The notes below the pieces were generated by a model. It did no database searches, had not been told where the DNA came from, and saw only the letters and a program-made list of their open reading frames with translations. From contig NZ_CP074435.1 in NCBI RefSeq assembly GCF_019923565.1, positions 481,295 to 545,294 on the forward strand: a DNA stretch of 64,000 nucleotides. Direction: 5' to 3'. Numbering within the stretch: the first letter of the stretch is position 1; every line of letters begins with the position of its first letter. A program made the translations under genes and the position numbers. This DNA is from Candidatus Schneideria nysicola. GTDB taxonomy: Bacteria > Pseudomonadota > Gammaproteobacteria > Enterobacterales > Enterobacteriaceae. Shown here one piece after another: positions 40,448 through 50,561 of this stretch.

Positions 40448-42118
40448 ATGCATCATGCTATGCCACTCATAAATACTATTGTTGGAGGATTAGTTTTAGC
40501 TTTTTTATTAGGAATGTTAGCTAATCATTTCCGTATCTCACCATTAGTCGGATATTTAACTGCTGGAGTATTAGTTGGACCTTTTACTCCTGGATTTGTT
40601 GCAGATACCTCTTTAGCACCTGAATTGGCAGAATTAGGAGTCATCCTTCTTATGTTTGGAGTAGGACTCCATTTTTCATTAAAAGACTTAATGGCAGTCA
40701 AACATATAGCAATACCAGGAGCTATAGCCCAGATTGGAGTAGCAACTTTTCTAGGTATGATATTTTCTTATATGATGAATTGGTCAACAATTAACGGACT
40801 AGTATTTGGATTATGTCTTTCTACGGCTAGTACTGTTGTACTATTACGTGCTTTAGAAGATAGACAATTAATTGATAGTCGACGGGGACAAATTGCCATT
40901 GGGTGGTTAATAGTGGAAGATTTAGTGATGGTATTAACTCTAGTTTTACTACCTGCTTTTGGAGATATGTTAGATAGTAATAACAAAGGAATAGATAATA
41001 CTCAATTATGGAGAGAACTCGCTTTCACTGTTGGAAAGGTTGTGGCTTTTATTACTTTGATGATTGTGGTAGGAAGACGTTTGGTGCCTTGGGTATTAGC
41101 AAAGAGCGCCAGTACGGGTTCTAGAGAATTATTTACACTTTCTGTTTTAGCTCTAGCACTAGGAATTGCCTTCGGTGCAGTAGAATTTTTTGATGTTTCT
41201 TTTGCATTAGGTGCTTTTTTTGCAGGGGTAGTATTAAATGAATCCGAATTAAGTCATCGTGCTGCACACGATACTTTGCCTCTAAGGGATGCATTTGCAG
41301 TATTATTTTTTGTTTCTGTAGGAATGTTATTTAATCCAACTATTTTATTACGTGAACCGCTTGCCGTTCTTGCTACGTTAGCAATTATTTTATTCGGAAA
41401 ATCGGCTGCAGCTTTTGGATTAGTAAGATTATTTGGTTTATCAAAACGTACCTCATTAACTATTGCGGTTAGTTTAGCACAAATTGGTGAATTTGCTTTT
41501 ATTCTAGCTGGATTAAGTATCTCACTGAATATGTTATCGGAGCAAGGACATCATCTGGTTTTGGCTGGAGCAATTCTCTCTATTATGATTCATCCACTAA
41601 TGTTTGCATTATTAGAACGATTTTTAATCGCGTATAATCCAGAAAACAATAATAGTAGCATGCAAGAAGACGATGCTCAGCAGCTTCCACAAGATCTTTG
41701 TCATCACGTATTATTAGTAGGTTATGGTAGAGTCGGAAGTTTAGTCGGAGAACAACTCTTACTTGCAGGTTTACCTATGGTAGTAGTAGAAAATAATCGT
41801 GCTAGGGTGGATATGTTGCGTGAACAGAGTATCAATGTGGTTTTAGGCAATGCTGCTAGAGTAGAGATTATGGAATTAGCGCGATTAGATCGCGCGCGTT
41901 GGTTACTTTTAACGATTCCTAATGGATTCGAATCCGGTGAGATTGTAACACTAGCTAGAGAAAAAAATCCTGATTTAAAAATTATTGCGCGTGCACACTA
42001 TGATGATGAAGTTGAGTATATTACGGAAAGGGGAGCCAATCAAGTAGTCATGGGTGAACGTGAGATTGCCAATAGTATGATAGCACTACTTCAGATAGAA
42101 ACCCAAAATCATCTATAA
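40448..42118 (+). CDS. ybaL: Putative cation:proton antiporter YbaL (CPA2 family, Kef-like)
   Basis: This 556-residue inner-membrane protein matches E. coli YbaL (558 residues) from its unusual MHHAMPLINTIVGGLVLAF start onward. The first 390 residues form a sodium/hydrogen-exchanger domain with about twelve hydrophobic segments (LMFGVGLHFSLKDLMAVK, GWLIVEDLVMVLTLVLLP). From residue 415 there is a cytoplasmic RCK/TrkA-N nucleotide-binding domain with LVGYGRVGSLVGEQLL and ITERGANQVVMGEREIA. KefB and KefC share the fold but differ in sequence. The transported ion is unproven; potassium-proton exchange is inferred from the family. AAGGAG precedes the ATG. It stands alone and converges on accA. 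Confidence 0.94.
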   Translation: MHHAMPLINTIVGGLVLAFLLGMLANHFRISPLVGYLTAGVLVGPFTPGFVADTSLAPELAELGVILLMFGVGLHFSLKDLMAVKHIAIPGAIAQIGVATFLGMIFSYMMNWSTINGLVFGLCLSTASTVVLLRALEDRQLIDSRRGQIAIGWLIVEDLVMVLTLVLLPAFGDMLDSNNKGIDNTQLWRELAFTVGKVVAFITLMIVVGRRLVPWVLAKSASTGSRELFTLSVLALALGIAFGAVEFFDVSFALGAFFAGVVLNESELSHRAAHDTLPLRDAFAVLFFVSVGMLFNPTILLREPLAVLATLAIILFGKSAAAFGLVRLFGLSKRTSLTIAVSLAQIGEFAFILAGLSISLNMLSEQGHHLVLAGAILSIMIHPLMFALLERFLIAYNPENNNSSMQEDDAQQLPQDLCHHVLLVGYGRVGSLVGEQLLLAGLPMVVVENNRARVDMLREQSINVVLGNAARVEIMELARLDRARWLLLTIPNGFESGEIVTLAREKNPDLKIIARAHYDDEVEYITERGANQVVMGEREIANSMIALLQIETQNHL

Positions 42119-42144
42119 TTTTATAATACGTTGCTAAGTTGCTG

Positions 42145-43098
42145 CTAACAATAGCCATAACCCATTAAACGTTGGTAACGTCTTTCTAAGAGATCTTGTT
42201 CCTTTAAACGATCGAGTTCATCTAAATCTAATTTTAAACGTGATTTGATAGAATCAGATATAGTAAGAAGGTCGCGATGTGCTCCTCCCAATGGCTCTTC
42301 TATAATATGGTCTATCAGTGATAAGCGTTTAAGACTGTTTGCTATAATACCCATAGCTTCCGCTGCTAACGGTGCTTTTTCCACACTTTTCCAAAGAATA
42401 GACGCACAACCTTCTGGGGATATTACAGAGTAAGTACTGTATTCTAACATATTGATTTTATCGCCTACTCCAATAGCTAAAGCACCGCCAGATCCTCCTT
42501 CCCCAATGACGGTACAAATGATAGGTACTTTTAAAACGGCCATTTCGCGTAGATTACTGGCAATGGCTTCCGATTGACCTCTTTCTTCCGCCCCTACTCC
42601 AGGGTAAGCACCTGGAGTATCAATAAAAGTTATAACGGGGATATTAAATCGCTCTGCCATTTTCATCAATCGTAATGCTTTTCGATAACCTTCTGGAGCG
42701 GGCATACCAAAATTACGTCTAATTTTTTCTTTTACATCGCGTCCTTTTTGATGACCTATAATCATTACTGGACGAGACTCCATACGCGCTAGACCTCCAA
42801 TAATAGCTTTATCATCAGCAAAAGTACGATCTCCGGATAATTCATCAAAATTATTAAAGATATGTGGAATATAATCTAAAGTATAAGGACGCAAGGGATG
42901 TCGTGCAATCTGAGCAATTTGCCACGCATTTAGATTAGAGTAAATTTTTTTTATTAATTCCCTTTTCTTGGTATTTAAGAATTGAATTTCTTTGTTTACG
43001 TCAAGAGATTGATCGCGTGATTTCAGTTCCATCAGAGCAGTAATTTTTGTTTCTAGCTCCGATAAAGGTTTTTCAAATTCTAGAAAATTCACGTTCAT
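42145..43098 (-). CDS. accA: Acetyl-CoA carboxylase carboxyltransferase subunit alpha
   Basis: AccA with AccD transfers CO2 from carboxybiotin to acetyl-CoA, making malonyl-CoA for fatty acid synthesis. The 317-residue product (E. coli 319) begins [18 protein letters not shown] and has [40 protein letters not shown] and the oxyanion-hole region [15 protein letters not shown]. It is the last gene of the dxr-accA run, 34 bases after dnaE. BirA at 27580-28362 would biotinylate the AccB partner. Confidence 0.98.
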   Translation of the reverse strand: MNVNFLEFEKPLSELETKITALMELKSRDQSLDVNKEIQFLNTKKRELIKKIYSNLNAWQIAQIARHPLRPYTLDYIPHIFNNFDELSGDRTFADDKAIIGGLARMESRPVMIIGHQKGRDVKEKIRRNFGMPAPEGYRKALRLMKMAERFNIPVITFIDTPGAYPGVGAEERGQSEAIASNLREMAVLKVPIICTVIGEGGSGGALAIGVGDKINMLEYSTYSVISPEGCASILWKSVEKAPLAAEAMGIIANSLKRLSLIDHIIEEPLGGAHRDLLTISDSIKSRLKLDLDELDRLKEQDLLERRYQRLMGYGYC

Positions 43099-43132
43099 AA
43101 TGATTATTCATTTCATTCCGTAGATCATTTAA

Positions 43133-46100
43133 CTATTGATAGGAGGAGTAATACTCCATTTTTTTACGCGCTTCTTTTATATCCATTAATTGAGAGGCAA
43201 TCATCTTCATATAACCACGAGAATCTTCAGAAGCCACGTATCCTTTTACTATTAGAATACGATCGTCGTTTTCTAATAAATGCCTATATTTTTCTAATAT
43301 ATCCCTAAATAATACCACCTCTAAACGGCCAGATCGATCTTCTAACGTCAAAATAGCCATTTGATTCTCCCTTTTTGTTAATACAAGGCGAACGGATATA
43401 ATTAAACCGACTACTGTAATAATACTTCCTATCGTATGGTTTTTTTGTATATCTTTCAATCGTATGCCACTTGAATAATATTGAATTTCGTTTTGATATT
43501 GATCCACTGGATGTCCAGTTAAATAGAGACCTAATGTCTCATGTTCTCCTCTTAACTTTATCTGTTCTGACCAAGGAAGAATATCCTGTTGTCTCTGTAT
43601 AGAAGAGGAGTGAGAGACCGCATATTCCCTATTTGGAATACTATCACTAAACATATCTATTTGCCCTAACAATTGAGATTGTATATATTGATTAGCTGAT
43701 TTTAATATAGTATCGATTGATTGCATCAATTCAGCACGATGTTGTTTAAAACAATCGAAGGATCCGGAAAGAATAAATTTCTCTAATATACGCCTATTTA
43801 AATTTTTCATTTGAGCTCTAACACATAGATCAAACATATCGATAAACATACCACTTTGATTACGTCCTTTAATAATTTCTTGAATAGATGCCTCTCCTAT
43901 GCCTTTTATCGCACCAAGACCATAAACAATCTGCCCTTTTTTATTCACATGAAAATGAAATTGACTCGTATTAATATTAGGTGGTAACACTGTCATTCCC
44001 ATCCTATTACATTCTTCTATTAAGCTTCTAATTTTATCTATGTGATCCATATCAGCCGACATAACGGAAGCCATAAATTCATATGGATAATGCGTTTTCA
44101 GCCATAAGGTTTGATAAGAAAGTAATGCATAGGCAGTAGAATGCGATTTATTAAAACCATAATCAGCAAAATGTTCCATCATATCAAAAATCTTCATAGC
44201 TAAATTAGAATCTATCCCCTTTTTTTGGGCACCTTCTTTAAAAAAATTTCTTTGTTTAGCCATTTCATCTGGTTTTTTTTTACCCATTGCACAACGTAAT
44301 AGATCGGCCTTACTTAAGGTATACCCTGCGAGTACCTGAGCTATTTGCATCACTTGCTCTTGATACAAAATAATACCATAAGTTGATTCAAGAATTGGTT
44401 TAAGAGATTCATGTTGCCACCGAATATCCGGATATGAGATTTTTTCTTTGCCATGTTTACGATTAATGAAGTTCTCAACCATACCGGACTGTAGAGGACC
44501 CGGTCGAAATAAGGCGATTAATGCGATTATGTCTTCGAAACAATCCGGTTTGAGACGTTTAATCAGATCTCTCATTCCCTTTGATTCAAGTTGAAATACA
44601 GCAGTAGTTTCCGCCTTTCGCAAATACTCAAAGCTTTTTTCATTGTATAAAGGAATAGAGGATATATCAATAGGTGGAATTTTATTTTGTTTAAGAGTCG
44701 TATTGATCATATCCATCGCTCGCTTAATAATCGTCAAAGTACGTAACCCCAAAAAATCAAACTTTATTAAACCAATATCCTCAATATCATTCTTATCAAA
44801 TTGAGTCACGGGATTCTTTCCCGTCTCATCACAATAAATAGGAGAAAAATCAGTAATACGAGTGGGTGCAATTACTACTCCACCCGCATGTTTTCCCACG
44901 TTACGTATGATTCCTTCTAATTTACGAGACATATCCAGTAACATACCAATATCTTCATCTGAATGATAGAGTTTACTTAATTGAGGTTCAATAATAAACG
45001 CTTTCTCTAAAGTCATCCCTGGATCAGGTCTGACTAATTTCGCAATACGATCCACGAAACTATAAGGATAGTCTAGTACACGTCCAACATCCCTAATTAC
45101 CACTTTTGCTGATAAGGTACCAAAAGTAATGATTTGAGCTACCGCATGGCGTCCATAAATATTAGCAACATGATCAATGACTAGATCCCTTTTTTCCATA
45201 CAAAAATCTATATCAAAATCCGGCATAGATATACGTTCGGAGTTGAGAAATCTTTCAAAGAGTAAATCAAAATCTAGTGGATCGATATCGGTAATTTTTA
45301 ATGCGTAAGCGACTAATGACCCGGCACCAGATCCTCTACCAGGTCCAACAGGGATATGATGATCTTTTGCCCATTGTATAAATTCCATCACAATCAAAAA
45401 ATATCCAGGAAATCCCATCTGATTAATAATCTTTAATTCATGGGTTAGTCTATTTTTATAGGAAACAAATCGTTTATCCCGATCTTTAACATTGATAAAT
45501 TTGAATTTTAAACGTTTTTCTAGTCCTTCATTAGCTCTTTTTATTAAAAAATCCTTCGTTGAAATTCCTTTAGTAGGAAAATTTGGAAGAAAATATTGAC
45601 CTAAATTGAGAGTAAGATTACATCTACGAGCAATTTCTATACTATTTTCCAAGGCTTCTGGAATATCTGAAAAGAGATTACACATTTCTTTTTCACTACG
45701 CATATATTGCTGTGGACTATACGTGTGTGGCCGTTTTATATCATTAAGAATATAACCGTTATGAATAGCTACACGAACTTCGTGAGTATCAAAATCCTTT
45801 TTGTCAATAAAGCGTATATCATTAGTCGCTACTACCGGTAGCGATTGACGCATAGCGAATTCTACCGCTGCTTGTACGTAATGTTCTTCATTTTCACGAC
45901 CAGTTCGAGTTAATTCCAGGTAATAACGATCTGCGAAATAACGTTTGTAAAAGATTAAACATTGTTCCAATTGAAAATTATTATGACGATATATTAAACA
46001 TTTTCCAATATCACCTTTGAATCCAGAAAGGATAATTAATCCTTGATTATATTGTATAAGCCAATCTTGATCAATGATTGGACCGGAGGACATATAACCC

Positions 46101-46426
46101 CGTTGATACGTTTGAGAAATGAGTAATCTTAAATTGTCATAACCAATCTCATTAGAGGCTAAAATAGTTAAAGATACTAATTCTTGAGGGAAGATCTTAT
46201 TTTGCATGAGAAAATCCGCCCCAATAATTGGTTTGATTCCAAATTTATGAGCGAGTTTATAAAACTTTACTAAACCAAAAAGATTAGTAAAATCAGTCAA
46301 TGCCAATGCGGGCATATCTAAACTTACCGATTTTTCAATTAATGAGGGAACTTTAGCCACGCCATCAATCATGGAATAGTCACTATGTACGTGTAAATGG
46401 ATAAATCGGGGTGCGGTGTTATTCAT
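43133..46426 (-). CDS. dnaE: DNA polymerase III alpha subunit, lacking the C-terminal tau-binding region
   Basis: Alpha is the replicative polymerase. The 1097-residue product has the PHP domain ([13 protein letters not shown]), the polymerase active site with PDFDIDFC and [38 protein letters not shown]-like [30 protein letters not shown] [15 protein letters not shown], the internal clamp-binding motif QIDMF and the OB-fold region ending near [10 protein letters not shown]. coli alpha has 1160 residues; here the stop comes about 70 residues early, removing the C-terminal segment that binds tau. Only 34 bases separate it from accA, so the missing part is deleted, not frameshifted. rnhB, normally upstream, is absent. 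Confidence 0.97.
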   Translation of the reverse strand: MNNTAPRFIHLHVHSDYSMIDGVAKVPSLIEKSVSLDMPALALTDFTNLFGLVKFYKLAHKFGIKPIIGADFLMQNKIFPQELVSLTILASNEIGYDNLRLLISQTYQRGYMSSGPIIDQDWLIQYNQGLIILSGFKGDIGKCLIYRHNNFQLEQCLIFYKRYFADRYYLELTRTGRENEEHYVQAAVEFAMRQSLPVVATNDIRFIDKKDFDTHEVRVAIHNGYILNDIKRPHTYSPQQYMRSEKEMCNLFSDIPEALENSIEIARRCNLTLNLGQYFLPNFPTKGISTKDFLIKRANEGLEKRLKFKFINVKDRDKRFVSYKNRLTHELKIINQMGFPGYFLIVMEFIQWAKDHHIPVGPGRGSGAGSLVAYALKITDIDPLDFDLLFERFLNSERISMPDFDIDFCMEKRDLVIDHVANIYGRHAVAQIITFGTLSAKVVIRDVGRVLDYPYSFVDRIAKLVRPDPGMTLEKAFIIEPQLSKLYHSDEDIGMLLDMSRKLEGIIRNVGKHAGGVVIAPTRITDFSPIYCDETGKNPVTQFDKNDIEDIGLIKFDFLGLRTLTIIKRAMDMINTTLKQNKIPPIDISSIPLYNEKSFEYLRKAETTAVFQLESKGMRDLIKRLKPDCFEDIIALIALFRPGPLQSGMVENFINRKHGKEKISYPDIRWQHESLKPILESTYGIILYQEQVMQIAQVLAGYTLSKADLLRCAMGKKKPDEMAKQRNFFKEGAQKKGIDSNLAMKIFDMMEHFADYGFNKSHSTAYALLSYQTLWLKTHYPYEFMASVMSADMDHIDKIRSLIEECNRMGMTVLPPNINTSQFHFHVNKKGQIVYGLGAIKGIGEASIQEIIKGRNQSGMFIDMFDLCVRAQMKNLNRRILEKFILSGSFDCFKQHRAELMQSIDTILKSANQYIQSQLLGQIDMFSDSIPNREYAVSHSSSIQRQQDILPWSEQIKLRGEHETLGLYLTGHPVDQYQNEIQYYSSGIRLKDIQKNHTIGSIITVVGLIISVRLVLTKRENQMAILTLEDRSGRLEVVLFRDILEKYRHLLENDDRILIVKGYVASEDSRGYMKMIASQLMDIKEARKKMEYYSSYQ

Positions 46427-46457
46427 ATTTTTTCATACTTTTTTGTAATATATATAT

Positions 46458-47621
46458 TTAAGAATGGATCAATGATATTACCGCTTGTGCAGCTTTTTCA
46501 TCAGCATTATTACGTAGATCTTGGTGTATGTTTCGAAATATCTGTAATAATGCTGTATGTTGATTCCTATTTCTTAATAAGGGAATTAAGGCGGAAGCTA
46601 AATTATCGTATTGACAATTTTTTTGCAAAAGTTCTTTTACAATTTCTTGATTAGCTAATATATTAGGAAGAGAGATCCAAGGTATTTTTACGAAAGAGCG
46701 TGCGATGAAGAAGGTAATGCATTTCATTTTATATCCTACTACCATAGGACACTTAGATAACATACATTCTAATGTTGCCGTACCAGACGCCACTAAGGTG
46801 GCATCAGCAGCCGTCATAACTGGAATAGAGTAATTTGGGGAATATAATCGAAAACGGAGTTGCGGTGTCACTTTAGAGCAAATAGATTGAAAATAATGGA
46901 TGTGATGTTCTTTCACTAACGGGACCATAATTTCTAAATCTGGAAAAATATTCTGTAAGATATCGGCGGCACGTAAAAATTCCGTACTGAGCATCTCAAT
47001 TTCGTTCTCTCTACTTCCCGGTAATAGTGCTAAACAGTGTGCAGTTGACGATATACCGAGTTTTTTTCTAGCGAGCAATTTATCGGGATATATAGGGATG
47101 AAATCAGCTAATGGATGACCAATAAATGTATAAGGAATATGAGATTGTTCATATATCTTTTTTTCAAAAGGAAAAAGTAAGAGAACATTATTCGTTGAAC
47201 GCCGTATAGTACGTAGTCTATTCTTGCGCCATGCCCATACAGAAGGACTAACATAATGAAGTATCTTCATTCCCCTTTTTTTTAGATTATATTCCAATGT
47301 GAGGTTAAATTCAGGAGAATCAATACCAATAAATACCTCTATTGGTAATGCGATAAAACGGTGAAGGAGATCACGTCGAATTTTCAGTAAGCGTTTCATA
47401 CGTTTAATAATATCCATTACATCCATTACCGCCAATTCTTCTATATCATACCAAGACTCCATTCCTTCTGCTTTCATATACGAACCACCTATCCCAACAA
47501 AATGTATGCCTGCAATATACGTATTTTGTATAGCACGCATTAATCGAGCACCCAGAAGATCACCTGAGCTCTCTCCTGCTACTAAACCAATAGTAATACG
47601 GCGACGTTGTTGAAAAAACAT
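46458..47621 (-). CDS. lpxB: Lipid-A-disaccharide synthase
   Basis: LpxB joins UDP-2,3-diacylglucosamine and 2,3-diacylglucosamine-1-phosphate into the lipid A disaccharide. The 387-residue GT-B-fold product begins with the family motif TIGLVAGESSGDLLGARLMR and has VFIGIDSPEFNLTLEYNLKK, HYVSPSVWAWRKNR, FEKKIYEQSHIPYTFIGHPL and ALLPGSRENEIEML. Length is as in E. coli (382). Its ATG directly abuts the lpxA stop codon. In E. coli rnhB follows; here dnaE does. Confidence 0.98.
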   Translation of the reverse strand: MFFQQRRRITIGLVAGESSGDLLGARLMRAIQNTYIAGIHFVGIGGSYMKAEGMESWYDIEELAVMDVMDIIKRMKRLLKIRRDLLHRFIALPIEVFIGIDSPEFNLTLEYNLKKRGMKILHYVSPSVWAWRKNRLRTIRRSTNNVLLLFPFEKKIYEQSHIPYTFIGHPLADFIPIYPDKLLARKKLGISSTAHCLALLPGSRENEIEMLSTEFLRAADILQNIFPDLEIMVPLVKEHHIHYFQSICSKVTPQLRFRLYSPNYSIPVMTAADATLVASGTATLECMLSKCPMVVGYKMKCITFFIARSFVKIPWISLPNILANQEIVKELLQKNCQYDNLASALIPLLRNRNQHTALLQIFRNIHQDLRNNADEKAAQAVISLIHS

Positions 47622-48410
47622 CTATCGAATAATCCCTCTCTGTGAACGCGATAAAAAATCTATCACGTTATTGATTATAGTATGCTTACTAGCTAAAATA
47701 TGTAACTCTGACTTAGCTTCCTCTAACGTTCTACCACTTCTGTAAAGAATTTTATAGGCGGAACGTATTGCATGTAAAATATCACGATTAAATCCTCTAC
47801 GTTTTAATCCTTCTGTATTCAGACCAAAAGCGGTGGCATGATTCCCTTGCGCTATAAGATAAGGAGGGACGTCTTGTACCACACCAGAACATCCTCCAAT
47901 CATTACATGAGCCCCGATCAGACAAAATTGATGAATAGCGGTCATTCCCCCTATAATAGCATAATCGTCTACTTTAACATGACCGCCAAGAGTAGCATTA
48001 TTAGCCATAATACAATGATTACCAATGACACAATCATGTGCAATATGCGTGTTAATCATAAGTAAATTATCATTTCCAATTCGAGTAATTTTTTCCCCTT
48101 GTATTGTCCCACGGTGAATAGCAACATTCTCACGTATACGATTGCGATGACCAATTTCTACACTAGTTTTTTCCCCAGTATATTTCAGATCTTGGTTCTC
48201 TTCTCCAATAGAGGCAAACTGATAGATTTGATTATCTTCACCTATACGTGTCACACCGTTAATAACGATATGTGATTTGAGTATTGTACGTGCACCTATT
48301 TCTACTTCGGAACCAATAATACAAAAAGGTCCAATATATACGTTGGCATGAACGATGGCACCTTTTTCCATAATAGTACTCGGATGTATGAAAGCAGTTG
48401 GATCAATCAT
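47622..48410 (-). CDS. lpxA: UDP-N-acetylglucosamine acyltransferase
   Basis: LpxA acylates UDP-GlcNAc, the first lipid A step. The 262-residue product equals the E. coli length and consists of a left-handed beta-helix of hexapeptide repeats followed by a helical C-terminus ([20 protein letters not shown]). The catalytic histidine (H125 in E. coli) lies in [14 protein letters not shown]. Its ATG overlaps the fabZ stop by one base, and its stop abuts lpxB, so fabZ-lpxA-lpxB are tightly coupled. Confidence 0.98.
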   Translation of the reverse strand: MIDPTAFIHPSTIMEKGAIVHANVYIGPFCIIGSEVEIGARTILKSHIVINGVTRIGEDNQIYQFASIGEENQDLKYTGEKTSVEIGHRNRIRENVAIHRGTIQGEKITRIGNDNLLMINTHIAHDCVIGNHCIMANNATLGGHVKVDDYAIIGGMTAIHQFCLIGAHVMIGGCSGVVQDVPPYLIAQGNHATAFGLNTEGLKRRGFNRDILHAIRSAYKILYRSGRTLEEAKSELHILASKHTIINNVIDFLSRSQRGIIR

Positions 48411-48865
48411 TATGCCTCACGGCGCCGTGCACACATCATAGATGCTTCGCAAGCCAATTCATCCCGAATTTTGGCTATTCCCTTGAAGCGTGCAATCCCC
48501 CTTCTTTCTTTGATAAATTCTACATCAATAATCATTTGATCGCCTGGTTGTACTGGTCTTTTAAAACGAGCGGCATCAATGGCAGCAAAATAGTAAAATT
48601 CTCCTGGTGCTAATTTTCCAGCACTTTTAAAGGCTAATATACCTGTAGCTTGTGCCATTGCTTCAAGAATTAATACTCCTGGAAAAATCGGTTTCCCTGG
48701 AAAATGTCCTTCAAAAAATGGTTCATTAAAAGAGACATTTTTTACAGCACGAAGAAATTTGCCTTTTTCAAAATTTAATACACGATCCACTAATAAAAAC
48801 GGGAACCGGTGAGGTAAGAGCTCTAATATCTCTTCAATATGGAGACTATGCTCGTTAGTAGTCAA
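48410..48865 (-). CDS. fabZ: 3-hydroxyacyl-[acyl-carrier-protein] dehydratase FabZ
   Basis: FabZ dehydrates 3-hydroxyacyl-ACPs of all lengths in fatty acid elongation and competes with LpxA/LpxD for hydroxyacyl-ACP. The 151-residue hot-dog-fold product equals E. coli in length, with active-site H54 ([11 protein letters not shown]) and E68 ([11 protein letters not shown]). The start is TTG at 48865 ([14 protein letters not shown]), a start codon also used by E. coli fabZ. It lies 127 bases after lpxD, a spacer that holds a strong inverted repeat. Confidence 0.98.
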   Translation of the reverse strand: MTTNEHSLHIEEILELLPHRFPFLLVDRVLNFEKGKFLRAVKNVSFNEPFFEGHFPGKPIFPGVLILEAMAQATGILAFKSAGKLAPGEFYYFAAIDAARFKRPVQPGDQMIIDVEFIKERRGIARFKGIAKIRDELACEASMMCARRREA

Positions 48866-48905
48866 AATAATTTAATTTCCTGTATTTTCTTGATATCAGC
48901 AAAAC

Positions 48906-48954
48906 GGCCTGTATTTATTCTCTCTATTCAAGAGAAATTAGATAAATACAGGCC
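48906..48954 (-). repeat. Perfect 13-bp inverted repeat in the lpxD-fabZ spacer
   Basis: GGCCTGTATTTAT (48906-48918) is the exact reverse complement of ATAAATACAGGCC (48942-48954). Inside, TCTCT (48921-48925) pairs with AGAGA (48931-48935) around a 5-base loop, so a nested hairpin of 13 and 5 base pairs forms. On the lpxD-fabZ transcript the outer stem is followed by GTTTTGC, a short T-run. It is the most G+C-rich, strongest hairpin I found in a spacer. It may be an attenuator or processing site inside the operon. Confidence 0.65.
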
Positions 48955-48992
48955 AAAAGTGCGACATAGTGAAATAGATAGTGGTGGGGTAT

Positions 48993-50009
48993 TTATTTTT
49001 TTAAAAGTGCTTGAATACGTTTTCTAAAACGAGCTATATGAATAATAAAGGCAACTGTTTTACGCCATTGTTTGTTCTTTTGTAAAGGAATACCAGAGGA
49101 ATAGATACCTGGTTCTCTTATAGAACGCATTACCATACTCATCCCCGTTACTGTTACTTTATCACAAATTTTTATATGACCATTAATTACACTTGCTCCA
49201 CCAATCATACAGTTACGGCCTATAGTCAAGCTACCTCCCATAATCACCCCCCCTGCTATAGCAGTATTTTCTCCAATCTTAACATTATGTGCAATATGAC
49301 AGAGGTTATCAATAATTACTCCATTATCAATAGAAGTATCTTCTATTGCTCCCCTAGCAATAGTAGTACATGCACCAATTTCAACTCTGTTACCTATAAT
49401 TACTCTTCCTAAATGTGGAATTCTTATCCAATTTCCAATATCATCTTTAGCATAACCAAAGCCTTCAGAGCCAATGACTGATCCAGACTGAATTAGACAA
49501 TCTTTCCCAATTTCAACTCCATGATAAATCGTAACATTATTCCATAATCTTGTCCCAATATTAATCTTTACATTTCTTCCTAAAACACAACCCGCTCCAA
49601 TAATCACATCATTTCCTAAAAATACCCCCTTTTCCAGTACGGAATTAGCACCGATAGATATACGTTCACCCAATGTGACATTGGAGTCCATTCTAACACT
49701 TTTATCAATTTTATAATCTGGTTTAGGAGTCCTATCTATCATTTGAGCGAGATATGCATATGCAAGATAAGGATCTTTTACTACTAAAGCAGTGCTATTC
49801 TTACAAAAAGGAAGACATTGTTCAGTAAGTATCACTGCTGAAGCTTGACATTCTATAAGTTTATGTCGTAAACGGATATCAGATAAAAATGTAATCTCCC
49901 CCTCTTTGGCATTGTCTATAGAAGCTAAATTAGTAATTTGGATTTGATCATCACCATATAATGTCGCATTTAAATACTTTGCTAATGCAGATAGTCGTAT
50001 GGAGAACAT
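48993..50009 (-). CDS. lpxD: UDP-3-O-(3-hydroxymyristoyl)glucosamine N-acyltransferase
   Basis: LpxD adds the second acyl chain in lipid A synthesis. The 338-residue product (E. coli 341) has an N-terminal uridine-binding domain (residues 1-100) and a long beta-helix of hexapeptide repeats ([37 protein letters not shown]). The catalytic histidine equivalent to H239 is in [19 protein letters not shown]. It follows skp by three bases and precedes fabZ. Confidence 0.98.
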   Translation of the reverse strand: MFSIRLSALAKYLNATLYGDDQIQITNLASIDNAKEGEITFLSDIRLRHKLIECQASAVILTEQCLPFCKNSTALVVKDPYLAYAYLAQMIDRTPKPDYKIDKSVRMDSNVTLGERISIGANSVLEKGVFLGNDVIIGAGCVLGRNVKINIGTRLWNNVTIYHGVEIGKDCLIQSGSVIGSEGFGYAKDDIGNWIRIPHLGRVIIGNRVEIGACTTIARGAIEDTSIDNGVIIDNLCHIAHNVKIGENTAIAGGVIMGGSLTIGRNCMIGGASVINGHIKICDKVTVTGMSMVMRSIREPGIYSSGIPLQKNKQWRKTVAFIIHIARFRKRIQALLKK

Positions 50010-50012
50010 ATA

Positions 50013-50513
50013 TCACTTTACCACCTGTGCAAGTACACTATTGGTAATATCTTTAGACGGGTTAAAATAAGCTAAAGCACTTATATCAATGACTATATCA
50101 TATTCTTCTTGATGAGCAATGTTTCGGACTATTTCATGTATTTGACTTAATATTTTATGGCGTTCTTCGGTCTGTCTACGGTGATTATCCTGTTCAAAAG
50201 ACTGAATTTTACTAGAAAATTTTTCACGTTGAATCATCAGAGATTGTTCTAGTTCTTTTCTTTCTTGAGGATTCATATCATTCCCGGTGTTCTGCAGTTT
50301 TTGTGTTTTAGATTGTAAATCTCTTTCCATACATTGTAACTCGGTCACTCGATCTTTAAATTCCTCTTCAAGTTCTTTAGCTACTGTAGCACGTTGTGGA
50401 GATTGTTGGAAAATATTCGTTATATTCACCACCGCAATTCTATCAATCGACCAAACTGGAGATGCAGTGGTAATTACCAACATTATACTGACAATATATA
50501 ACCACTTTTTCAC
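50013..50513 (-). CDS. skp: Periplasmic chaperone Skp (OmpH)
   Basis: Skp holds unfolded outer-membrane proteins in the periplasm and delivers them to BamA. The start is GTG at 50513, six bases after AAGGAG, giving a signal peptide MKKWLYIVSIMLVITTASPV cleaved near PVWS-IDRIAVV; E. coli skp also starts (M)KKWL. The 166-residue product has the long charged coiled-coil arms (residues 45-130) and the C-terminal YDIVIDISALAYFNPSKDIT block. A longer frame from ATG at 50540 has no homology in its first nine residues. It lies between bamA and lpxD, as in E. coli. Confidence 0.95.
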   Translation of the reverse strand: MKKWLYIVSIMLVITTASPVWSIDRIAVVNITNIFQQSPQRATVAKELEEEFKDRVTELQCMERDLQSKTQKLQNTGNDMNPQERKELEQSLMIQREKFSSKIQSFEQDNHRRQTEERHKILSQIHEIVRNIAHQEEYDIVIDISALAYFNPSKDITNSVLAQVVK

Positions 50514-50561
50514 TATAAGCTCCTTATGGATTACGAACATAAAAACACTATATTACCTTAT

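Noticed and set aside
42119..42144. Repeated TTGCT units between ybaL and accA considered as a terminator
   Set aside because: The units are direct, not inverted; no stem forms.
46397..46654. 85-codon plus-strand frame at the dnaE-lpxB junction
   Set aside because: Antisense to lpxB, no conserved features; considered because rnhB is missing here, but it does not resemble RNase HII.
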